A stretch of 64,000 nucleotides of DNA from contig OZ223259.1 in NCBI GenBank assembly GCA_965140555.1, positions 2,108,001-2,172,000 on the forward strand. Reading direction: 5' to 3'. The DNA comes from UBA1351 sp965140555. GTDB lineage: Bacteria; Bacillota; Clostridia; Lachnospirales; Vallitaleaceae. Positions 17,994-25,496 of the stretch are shown here, in pieces. Both the position numbers and the translations under genes were made by a program. Position 1 is the stretch's first letter; each line of letters opens with the position of its first letter. The notes under the pieces are model-generated. The model worked only from the letters and a program-made list of their open reading frames with translations, searched no databases and was not told where the DNA came from.

Positions 17994-18128
17994 ATGAAAG
18001 CGTTAGGAAAACAATGGATGACAAGTACATATGCCTATTATTATTATTGGTGCATGACAGATGCATCTTCTTTTGTTATCCAAAAAACGCCAATATCCCT
18101 TCATTTAAAGAGGCCTAAAGCCTCATAA
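17994..18128 (+). CDS. Tyrosine-rich leader peptide of DAHP synthase attenuator
   Basis: 44-codon reading frame with GGAGG seven bases upstream. It begins MKALGKQWMTSTYAYYYYWC, with five tyrosines within six residues followed by tryptophan. It lies between a strong promoter and a strong terminator, upstream of the first enzyme of aromatic amino acid synthesis. By analogy with trp and phe leader peptides, ribosome stalling at the Tyr codons when charged tRNA-Tyr is scarce would prevent the terminator from forming. I could not find a clean antiterminator pairing by eye. Confidence 0.8.
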   Translation: MKALGKQWMTSTYAYYYYWCMTDASSFVIQKTPISLHLKRPKAS

Positions 18129-18144
18129 CAACGATATATAAATG

Positions 18145-18187
18145 ACGGTGGCTGCTTTTGATAACAAAAGCAGCCACCGTTTTTTTT
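18145..18187 (+). terminator. Attenuator terminator in the DAHP synthase leader
   Basis: Perfect 16-bp stem ACGGTGGCTGCTTTTG / CAAAAGCAGCCACCGT with an ATAA loop, then seven T. It starts 17 bases after the leader-peptide stop and 147 bases before the enzyme start. A small hairpin GAGGC-ctaaa-GCCTC overlaps the end of the leader peptide gene. Confidence 0.9.
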
Positions 18188-18333
18188 GTGCTTTTATGAA
18201 GGACTAACGTAAGTTAATGCGTAGAAATAGGCGTATGAACATAAAGATACTGTTACTGATACCAATCCAATAGGATAGAGCAAACCGTGTGAGAAAACAC
18301 TTCGCATGGATGGACAAGAAAGGACAACAAGTG

Positions 18334-19185
18334 ATGAAAACAATAATGAAATCAGGAGCAACAATTCCATACCCATTAGCAAGTCGTGTGAACCACCAAG
18401 AAACCAGCTACGTTGATGTGGATGGTAAAATTTTCGGAGAAGGACATCTGCAAGTCATTGCAGGTCCCTGTGCTGTTGAAGATGAAGAGCAATTAATAAC
18501 TATAGCCAAAGGGATAAAAGCAAGTGGTGCAGGACTCTTGCGCGGGGGTGCATTCAAACCCAGAACATCGCCATATTCGTTCCAGGGTCTTGAAGAAGAA
18601 GGGATTCGTCTTTTACTCAAAGCAAAGCGACTGACACAATTACCCATCGTCACAGAACTTACAAGTATTCGTTTTATCGACTACTTTGCGGATGTGGATT
18701 TGATTCAAATCGGGGCACGAAACATGCAAAACTTTGATCTCCTCAAGGAAGTAGGACGTTCGGATAAACCGGTATTGCTAAAACGCGGATTATCCAATAC
18801 GGTGGAAGAGCTTTTGATGAGTGTAGAATACATTATGGCACAAGGCAATCATCAAGTAATCCTATGTGAACGTGGGATAAGAACCTTTGAAAAAGCGACA
18901 CGTAATACTTTAGATATTTCTGCAGTTCCCCTTCTGAAGTCCTTGACCCATCTTCCTGTAGTCGTTGATCCGAGCCATGCATGCGGTATTCGTCATCTTG
19001 TTCAACCCTTAACACAGGCAGCCATTGCAGTAGGCGCTGATGGGGTTATGATTGAGACACATCATGATCCGGACCATGCCTTATCAGATGGCCCTCAATC
19101 CTTAACACTAGAAGGCTTTGATGAAGTAATGGCCGATATTGCAAGACGAGCCGCCTTTGAAGGAAAGCGGTTAGGAATTGCATAG
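18334..19185 (+). CDS. aroF: 3-deoxy-7-phosphoheptulonate (DAHP) synthase, AroF-like type I-beta
   Basis: 283 residues from ATG 18334 (GTG 18289 and 18331 are alternatives; AAAGGA lies 10 bases before). Condenses PEP and erythrose-4-phosphate, the first step of the shikimate pathway. Motifs: VIAGPCAVED, LLRGGAFKPRTSPYSFQG, VLLKRGLSNTVEE, CERGIRTFE, and VVDPSHACG with EthHHDP-type metal ligands near the end. The usual N-terminal ferredoxin-like regulatory domain is missing, so control by feedback binding is less likely and transcription attenuation by the tyrosine-rich leader fits well. Confidence 0.9.
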   Translation: MKTIMKSGATIPYPLASRVNHQETSYVDVDGKIFGEGHLQVIAGPCAVEDEEQLITIAKGIKASGAGLLRGGAFKPRTSPYSFQGLEEEGIRLLLKAKRLTQLPIVTELTSIRFIDYFADVDLIQIGARNMQNFDLLKEVGRSDKPVLLKRGLSNTVEELLMSVEYIMAQGNHQVILCERGIRTFEKATRNTLDISAVPLLKSLTHLPVVVDPSHACGIRHLVQPLTQAAIAVGADGVMIETHHDPDHALSDGPQSLTLEGFDEVMADIARRAAFEGKRLGIA

Positions 19186-19186
19186 T

Positions 19187-19409
19187 GCCTGCGTAATGCA
19201 TTCATATACGAACGTACAAGGATACTAGTATCCTTGCACGCTCATATTAAGACGAATTACTTGTTTGTTTTCCTATAGACTGCGTTGCTGTCAATCGACG
19301 ATGCCACCGCATCGACTCATTCCAGCGCCTTGCCTCAAGGAATCTTTCCTATAACGAAGAAAAAACAGCCTGCGTAATTCATTCATATACGAACGGGCAA
19401 GGATACTAG
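19187..19409. repeat. Pair of 42-bp direct repeats with a palindromic core
   Basis: Copies at 19187-19228 and 19368-19409 share GCCTGCGTAAT and CATTCATATACGAACG and GGATACTAG with about three differences. In copy 1 the end extends into CAAGGATACTAGTATCCTTG (19216-19235), a perfect palindrome. The 140 bases between them hold no recognised gene. The sequence looks like a dispersed intergenic repeat. Confidence 0.6.
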
Positions 19410-19436
19410 ACAAAATAAGAAAAGCATGATATTATA

Positions 19437-19461
19437 AATGGTAATGATTATTGATATCATT
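19437..19461 (+). promoter_or_regulatory. Fur/Zur-like operator upstream of rpsD
   Basis: AAATGGTAATGATTATTGATATCATTT contains imperfect dyad halves AAATGGTAA and ATATCATTT and resembles metal-regulator boxes (TAATGATTAT core). It lies about 125 bases upstream of the S4 gene, close to a possible promoter. Regulator identity (Zur or Fur) is inferred. Confidence 0.4.
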
Positions 19462-19588
19462 TAAAGAGGTCTTCATAAACGGTCAGGTGTGAGACCGATT
19501 ATTATATACAGTCAAAGAAACGAATCAATTGAATAACAGATGAGCGCTCATGCGGCTGTGAGCAAAACATCTCTATAGGAGGAAAAGA

Positions 19589-20182
19589 ATGGCAAATATG
19601 AAACAACCTCGATTCAAAATGTGTCGCCGCTTAGGACTAAATGTCGTGGGACACCCAAAAGCAATGGATCGAGCAAAACGAGGAACCAGCCGAGCAGATA
19701 AGAAACTTTCAAACTATGGGTTACAGTTGTTGGAGAAACAACGACTAAGAGCTTATTATGGAGTTTTGGAAAAGCAGTTTAGAAATGTTGTGGATAAAGC
19801 AATGAAACAACCCGGGATTGCCGGTGACAATATTGTACGTATGCTAGAAATACGATTGGATAATATTGTTTATCGATCCGGTTTTGCATCATCCATTCGT
19901 CAAGCACGACAAATGGTCGTACATGGTCATATTCGTGTGAATGGGAAGAAAGTAGACAGACCTTCTTACCAACTAAGTGTTGGCGATGTTGTTGCATTAA
20001 AGGACAAATCAAAAGATGTAGAATTGTTCAAAACAAATTTCGACACATGTAATACTGCATTATCCTATTTGGAGCGTCATGAAGACGATATGGAAACAGT
20101 CCTCGTAGCCATGCCACAACGGGATGAAGTACCGATTGAGATACAAGATCACCTTGTGGTTGAATTTTATTCAAATAAATAA
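19589..20182 (+). CDS. rpsD: Ribosomal protein S4, cysteine-poor paralog
   Basis: 197 residues. N-terminal S4 domain, then the S4 RNA-binding motif RLDNIVYRSGFASSIRQARQMVVHGHIRVNGKKVDRPSY. The N-terminus FKMCRRLGLNVVGHPKAMDRA has a single cysteine (Cys12), where zinc-binding S4 proteins have four. It thus belongs to the zinc-free type. It stands alone, outside any alpha-operon-like ribosomal cluster, behind a metal-box-like sequence, as expected for a spare copy used under zinc or iron shortage. RBS AGGAGGAAAAG. Roles: 16S rRNA assembly; possible stress replacement is inference. Confidence 0.9.
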   Translation: MANMKQPRFKMCRRLGLNVVGHPKAMDRAKRGTSRADKKLSNYGLQLLEKQRLRAYYGVLEKQFRNVVDKAMKQPGIAGDNIVRMLEIRLDNIVYRSGFASSIRQARQMVVHGHIRVNGKKVDRPSYQLSVGDVVALKDKSKDVELFKTNFDTCNTALSYLERHEDDMETVLVAMPQRDEVPIEIQDHLVVEFYSNK

Positions 20183-20191
20183 TGGAGAGTC

Positions 20192-20287
20192 GGGGGATGC
20201 AAATGTGCCTAGGCTTATTCCTTTTTGAAGTGAATCGGATGTTGATATGTGATGAACGGAATAAAAGGCGGCGCATTTGCATCCCCC
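20192..20287 (+). ncRNA. Long imperfect hairpin downstream of rpsD
   Basis: GGGGGATGCAAATGTGCC at 20192-20209 pairs with GGCGCATTTGCATCCCCC ending at 20287. The stem continues through CTTATTCC / GGAATAAAAG with few mismatches, about 26 bp around a ~35-base loop. It begins ten bases after the S4 stop and is not followed by T. Could be an mRNA 3' structure, a small RNA, or a miniature inverted-repeat element. Confidence 0.45.
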
Positions 20288-20312
20288 TCGCCCTGAGTAG
20301 GGAAATGAGAAA

Positions 20313-20336
20313 ACACGACGGAAGTCGTGTTTTTTT
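20313..20336 (+). terminator. Rho-independent terminator after rpsD
   Basis: ACACGAC / GTCGTGT stem with a GGAA-type loop and seven T. Confidence 0.85.
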
Positions 20337-20378
20337 GTTATGTGGATTTAGCGGTTTTTGATGGAAGTGAGGGGTGTT

Positions 20379-20400
20379 GAGGGGCTTGCGCCCTCTTTTT
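20379..20400 (+). terminator. Second short terminator in the island boundary
   Basis: GAGGG / CCCTC stem around GCTTGCG, then five T. It lies inside the left repeat module (20345-20510), after TTTTTGATGGAAGTGAGG, the sequence shared with 27486-27503. Confidence 0.55.
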
Positions 20401-20429
20401 GAGGTGGGGAAGATTTGAAGTTGTATGCT

Positions 20430-20500
20430 TTGACGGGGGTAGGGTTTTGGAGTAGAATGAAGATAGAATTATGTAGGGTGAACCGTATCACAAGTGAATG
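20430..20500 (+). promoter_or_regulatory. Island promoter and repeat module, copy A
   Basis: TTGACG (20430-20435), 17-base spacer ending TTTTGGAG, TAGAAT (20453-20458), then the repeat GTGAACCGTATCACAAGTGA (20478-20497) plus ATG. The same promoter and repeat recur at 27916-27986. It lies 80 bases upstream of the GHKL ATPase gene. Confidence 0.7.
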
Positions 20501-20579
20501 GGTGTTACTATTTGAAATCTTTTTAATTGCAGATAGTGGTTTGAGTGCCTGTAAATAAAACTTATTTCAAGGAGAGGTC

Positions 20580-23500
20580 ATGAGAATAAATAGAGAAGTG
20601 GAAGAATATAAAGAAAAGCATGTACTAAATCTTTACTCAGAACATCCAGATGAAATTGAACGGGATCTGAATAAAGAAACAAGTTCTCGAGGAGATTATG
20701 AAGGTAGAGAAGTACTAGAATTACTCCAAAATGCTGTAGATCAGGTGGATCATAACGGTAAGATTTTTATAGAGTTTAAAGGGAATGTTTTGCGTGTTGC
20801 AAATACTGGTGAACATTTCTCTGTAGATGGTGTAATAAGTCTGATGAAGTCTGATTTATCTCCAAAAAGAAAGTTTAATGACACAATTGGACAAAAAGGA
20901 CTGGGGTTTCGTTCATTGTTGAATTGGTCAAATGATATTACCATATATAGTAATGAATTGAGTATTAGGTTTACAGAAGACTATAGAAAAAAATATTTTG
21001 AGAAAATAGGTATATATACAAAAACAGCCTTACTTGTGGCGCCGGAAATTATTGAGCCAATTGATACAGAAGAATATGCTACTGTGATTATAATTAATAT
21101 ATCGAATGATAATCAAATTGAGGAAGTGCGAAGACAACTATTGAATATAAATAAGTATACTTTACTCTTTTTGGATAAGATAAATGATTTGATTGTAATA
21201 ATTGATGATGAGCAAACTGTTTTTAATAGAGAAAAAGATGAAGAAGTAGTTATTATTACGGAAAACAACGAAGAATATATTTTCAATACATTTATAGAGA
21301 CTGGTGAGATTAACAATAGGAAATACAATATTGTAATTGCGTATGACAATGAAATAGATCCTGAAGTAAATAAATTATATTCATTTTTTGAGACAACAAT
21401 TGATTTTCCAATAAAGTGGAAAGTCCATGCTACCTTTGATTTGAATATGGATAGAAATACGATAAAGAAGAGTGAAGAAAATTTAGAACTGCTTGAGAAG
21501 GTTGCTAAGTTCATTTGTCATAATGCAATGAAAATAGGAAATCACAATTCCTATGAAGGATTAGACAGCCTAATTAAGAAAAGTGATTTTCCTGCAAATC
21601 TGGATATAAAGGGACATGATTTCGACCAAATTTATCTAGAAGAGATGCTAAATGTAAAAGTGTTACCAGGGTTATTTGACGACAGGTTTTCACTTAATGA
21701 TTCACCAGTATTTTATGAGGAGACCCTTACTTTCTTTGATTCGCTGAATCAGTGTGATATATTGCTTGGTTCTGAGGAGGTTAATCGAAATAAACTACTG
21801 AATAAGTACTGTTCAAAATTTGCTTCAGAGGAATTGGCTGAAATCATTAATAACAAATCTATACATTGGACAGCAGATGAACACATAGAAGTATTTTTAT
21901 GGTGGTGTCAAGAGTTTGAAAAAAGTAATATATTACCGCAACTGTTACGTGATAGATCAGGTAATTGGATATCTAATTCTGATAAAGTATTTTTGGATGG
22001 TAATGTTATAAACGATTTTCCTGGATATAACTGGGTCACTGACTTGAAGCTTCTATCCAAAAAATATCAAGATATATTGGAAAAAAGATTATCAAAAAAT
22101 GATACTTATAATAATATACTAGGAGAAAATAAAACAAGGAAATTGTATAATTGGTTCAATCGCATTGCTAAATTATCATTTATGGAGCAAACAACTGAAA
22201 CAATAATAAGCCCTATAAACGCTTCTATTAAAGGTGATTATGAGCGAGGAAAAGAGTTTATATCATGGTTGTTTTCTTGCTATAGTAATCTTAATATTAC
22301 TCTTGACGTTTCGAAGATTAACGCTGAATTGAATCTTCCTAGTGAAACAGGTGAAATAGTAAAAGCTAATCGACTATACATGGGCGAAGTATATGGCAAT
22401 TCTCTGGGAGCTTCATTATTTACTAAAGAAGAATATAAGGAATTGATTTCTTTTGATAAATTAGGCATTGATAAAGATAATATAATGGCTTTTAAAGATT
22501 TTGCAAAGAAATTAAATGTATTAGAATTTCCAATGATCGAAAATATACCAATCTCCGATAAAGATTTCAAAAGAATATCCTTACTCCCTATAATTGAAGG
22601 TTATCTTTGGAAAATAAATGAAACACGAAATTGGAATATTACATCATATAGATATGATTCTATAAAAGATTTCGAAGAACTGATTGGCCGATTAGAAACA
22701 AGCGACGTTATTAAGTGGCTTCTTAGCGATGATAATTTCTTAAATCAAATTCTCAATCATCAACCATTTGGTAAAATTAGCTATCGAGTTGGACAAAAAT
22801 GGACTGATGATGTTTATTCAGGTATTTCCCCAAGTTATATAAAGTACTTATTAAATAAGATACCATGGATAAAATTTGGTGAAGATAAGTATGCTCCAAA
22901 TCAAATCGTTTTTTATGACAGGTTAGGACGTTATGTTCCTGGCATTTGCGGAATAAAGAGAGATCAGTTATTAGAACTTGGATTTAATGAGGAATTGATA
23001 TTTAATTTGGATTTTAAAACAGATATTTCAAAATTACCTAGCAAGAAAATAATTGAAATTCTTAGATATCTTGATGAAACAACCGATCCAAGAGGAGAAA
23101 TTTCTAAACACGTATACAGTAAGTTGTTGGATAACATTGAGAATGTTGGTGCTCTAAACACATACTCAATAGGAAAAATAAAAGTTTTTTGCAAAGATGG
23201 TCTTTTCTATGCTAATGAAGATGTCAAATATGCTATTGATCGTCCACCAAGTTCAGATAAAAAAACTCATTTCATAAATATTGCATACAGAAAGAATAGT
23301 AAGTTTATTAAAGAATGGTTTGGTGTTAGTACTTATGAGTTTGATTCAAAGTACAAGAGTCATATTGTATCTGTCAAGTGTCAAGACCAATATGAAAAGT
23401 TAGAGCGTAATATTATAACAACAATCTCGGCACTAGCTAAACTAACTGATGACAATGTAGATAAAATAAGAAGAATTAAAGTGACACATTGTATAAGTGT

Positions 23501-24935
23501 TGAGAATACAGAAGGAACCCTTCTAGAGGATTACGATTATTCTTATGATGAGAGTAATAATTTCTTTATAAAAGTACGAAATGATGAGTTTTTAACAATT
23601 ATAAGTAGTAGTGAGTATATTGAATCTTTCGTAGATATTTTGATTTCAAGACTTCGAGTTAATATTGACAAAGATAAGGTTGAACTTTACTTTTCAAAAA
23701 ATATTTACGAACAGAAACAACGATTGTTCACTGATTATGATGTTAGTTGGGATGAATACCATGACAAACTATGGGGGTACACTTCATTACAAAAAAAAGT
23801 TGCTGATTGGTTTAGTGAATTTATTGATATGTTTAATGAAAGAAATGAGTATGAACAACTCAAAAGTATTGACTTTTATTGCTCGGAATTGACTTTTCCA
23901 CAATATGAGTTATTAAGAGAGTTGTTGTCTGAAGCGTGTAAAGATGTGTCAGATCTTAAATCAATAGTAAATATTAGTTTGAAGTCTTTATATATAGAGA
24001 AAATAAAAAGGTTTATAATTGAATACTACAACGAGTATAAGTTGAAGGTATATAATCAACTCCTATATGAAGATGAAATTAAAAAAGAAAGTTATTTGTA
24101 TCTGATACAAAAGTTTGTTCATTTTAAACCAAATGTTAGTCAAATAGATGAAAGTATTTACTTTGATTATGTTAAGTTCATAATGGATGAATTTCCTGTA
24201 CTAAAAGGTGATACTGTCAATGAAGTTGATATTAATGAAGAGTACGATAAGAATGTAAATGTTTTGCTTGAAAATATAGGTATTGAGTATACTGATTTTG
24301 ATTATTTCATCCAACATCATGAGAGATATAAATCGCTGCTATATTTTAAAGTTCCATGTGGAATCGAAGACGAAATAAAAGCATTTTTGAATAAGGCTGA
24401 ATATCATGAAGAAGAATCTAAAATTACAGAATCACAAGACACAGAGACTTCAACAGTTACTCTAAAGCTCCAAGAAGATGAAATAGCGAAAAGTAGTGAT
24501 AGCAACAATAGTGAACTGAGTAGAAGAGATTACGATAATCACAATCGAAATAATGATTATGCAGGTGAAATCGCAGAAAAAATAGCATATACTGAGCTGA
24601 AAAAGACTTTCACAGATTTAATTTGGCACTCAAAATACTCAAGTATCCCATCGGACAGAAATAATCTCCCACCGAATAGTATAATTTGTGATATGTGGTA
24701 CCGAAACTGTCACGGAGAGAATATTTACTTTGAAATAAAATCATCCATAGGTGAATTTCACATGTCTTCAGCTGAATATTGTTCTATGAAGAATAATAGT
24801 GAGCATTATGAAGTGGTGCTAGTTGATAGAGCGAAAAGTACAATAAGTCGGCATAAATTTGACGAATTAGAGCAATTTAAATCAGTGGACGCATATAAAT
24901 TTAGATTCAAACAAGTGGAAATAACCTCGAACTAA
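20580..24935 (+). CDS. Large GHKL (Hsp90/sacsin-like) ATPase with C-terminal DUF3883 nuclease-like domain
   Basis: 1451 residues. N-terminal GHKL ATP-binding fold: N box VLELLQNAVDQ (Asn51), G1 box VANTGEHF (73-80), G2 box TIGQKGLGFRSL (102-113), as in Hsp90 and sacsin-type repeats. A very long middle region has no recognised motif. The end (about 1335-1445) matches DUF3883: AGEIAEKIAYTEL, then ICDMWY and IYFEIKSSIG, a PD-(D/E)xK-like D...ExK core. GHKL-DUF3883 proteins are common in defence islands. AT-rich codon use, a repeat module upstream, and the AIPR gene downstream support transfer. RBS AAGGAGAGGTC. Phage sensing with DNA cleavage is inference. Confidence 0.8.
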   Translation: MRINREVEEYKEKHVLNLYSEHPDEIERDLNKETSSRGDYEGREVLELLQNAVDQVDHNGKIFIEFKGNVLRVANTGEHFSVDGVISLMKSDLSPKRKFNDTIGQKGLGFRSLLNWSNDITIYSNELSIRFTEDYRKKYFEKIGIYTKTALLVAPEIIEPIDTEEYATVIIINISNDNQIEEVRRQLLNINKYTLLFLDKINDLIVIIDDEQTVFNREKDEEVVIITENNEEYIFNTFIETGEINNRKYNIVIAYDNEIDPEVNKLYSFFETTIDFPIKWKVHATFDLNMDRNTIKKSEENLELLEKVAKFICHNAMKIGNHNSYEGLDSLIKKSDFPANLDIKGHDFDQIYLEEMLNVKVLPGLFDDRFSLNDSPVFYEETLTFFDSLNQCDILLGSEEVNRNKLLNKYCSKFASEELAEIINNKSIHWTADEHIEVFLWWCQEFEKSNILPQLLRDRSGNWISNSDKVFLDGNVINDFPGYNWVTDLKLLSKKYQDILEKRLSKNDTYNNILGENKTRKLYNWFNRIAKLSFMEQTTETIISPINASIKGDYERGKEFISWLFSCYSNLNITLDVSKINAELNLPSETGEIVKANRLYMGEVYGNSLGASLFTKEEYKELISFDKLGIDKDNIMAFKDFAKKLNVLEFPMIENIPISDKDFKRISLLPIIEGYLWKINETRNWNITSYRYDSIKDFEELIGRLETSDVIKWLLSDDNFLNQILNHQPFGKISYRVGQKWTDDVYSGISPSYIKYLLNKIPWIKFGEDKYAPNQIVFYDRLGRYVPGICGIKRDQLLELGFNEELIFNLDFKTDISKLPSKKIIEILRYLDETTDPRGEISKHVYSKLLDNIENVGALNTYSIGKIKVFCKDGLFYANEDVKYAIDRPPSSDKKTHFINIAYRKNSKFIKEWFGVSTYEFDSKYKSHIVSVKCQDQYEKLERNIITTISALAKLTDDNVDKIRRIKVTHCISVENTEGTLLEDYDYSYDESNNFFIKVRNDEFLTIISSSEYIESFVDILISRLRVNIDKDKVELYFSKNIYEQKQRLFTDYDVSWDEYHDKLWGYTSLQKKVADWFSEFIDMFNERNEYEQLKSIDFYCSELTFPQYELLRELLSEACKDVSDLKSIVNISLKSLYIEKIKRFIIEYYNEYKLKVYNQLLYEDEIKKESYLYLIQKFVHFKPNVSQIDESIYFDYVKFIMDEFPVLKGDTVNEVDINEEYDKNVNVLLENIGIEYTDFDYFIQHHERYKSLLYFKVPCGIEDEIKAFLNKAEYHEEESKITESQDTETSTVTLKLQEDEIAKSSDSNNSELSRRDYDNHNRNNDYAGEIAEKIAYTELKKTFTDLIWHSKYSSIPSDRNNLPPNSIICDMWYRNCHGENIYFEIKSSIGEFHMSSAEYCSMKNNSEHYEVVLVDRAKSTISRHKFDELEQFKSVDAYKFRFKQVEITSN

Positions 24936-25484
24936 ATAGCATACGGAACGATAAAACTTTCGATGAACACTTGCTCTCTTCTGCCTAAATATATTTTGTT
25001 TTAGTTCATTGAGATTCTGAAAATGAATATGACCATTATGTTGGAGTCGACCAACAATGATACTATCCATTACGGCGATGCTCCTAGCAAAAAATTGAAC
25101 GATTTTTACTGAGTAATATTGTTGCTCATTTGTATTCAGTTTATTGTACTGAATATAAGCATCGTTTTTCTCATATAGCATTATAAGACCTATTTCATAG
25201 AAGAGGCTAAACCAAACTTTAGTCAAGCTACAGAGATCAAAGGATCAATATCGTCAGTAGGACTGAGGGATAACAGATAGAATGGAATCTGCTGGTGGTG
25301 GATTATAGTAGAACATAATGCAAATGAATTATTAGATGATACGGTTGAAAAATAGATGTTTTTAACATTCCCCCAAGTGCGGTACCCAGAATGGTATCAT
25401 AAGTAACGGTAAAGGAATATGAAGATATACATATTGAAAATTGATAGTATTTTGAGATAATGGTAATATAGTATATAAAATGAT
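24936..25484. other. 550-bp gap between the two island genes
   Basis: No convincing gene on the plus strand. A 114-codon minus-strand frame (24882-25226) overlaps the end of the ATPase gene and has no known family; it is not called. At 25393-25406 the gap holds GGTATCATAAGTAA, a shortened copy of the island repeat module, and at 25441-25469 the promoter of the AIPR gene. Confidence 0.5.
25441..25469 (+). promoter_or_regulatory. Promoter of the AIPR gene
   Basis: TTGATA (25441-25446), 17-base spacer, TAATAT (25464-25469), 28 bases before the chosen ATG. It suggests the AIPR gene is transcribed separately from the ATPase. Confidence 0.65.
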
Positions 25485-25496
25485 TTGGAGGAAAGT

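Noticed and set aside
17994..18187. T-box riboswitch for the DAHP synthase gene
   Set aside because: No AGGGTGGNACCGCG-type T-box sequence; the Tyr-rich reading frame and terminator fit peptide-based attenuation better.
18194..18382. Hydrophobic 62-codon minus-strand frame
   Set aside because: Runs antisense through the aroF leader and start; no RBS, and the plus-strand attenuator explains the region.
24882..25226. 114-codon minus-strand frame between the ATPase and AIPR genes
   Set aside because: Overlaps the real ATPase end antisense, lacks a recognisable family and a good RBS; kept only as a remark.
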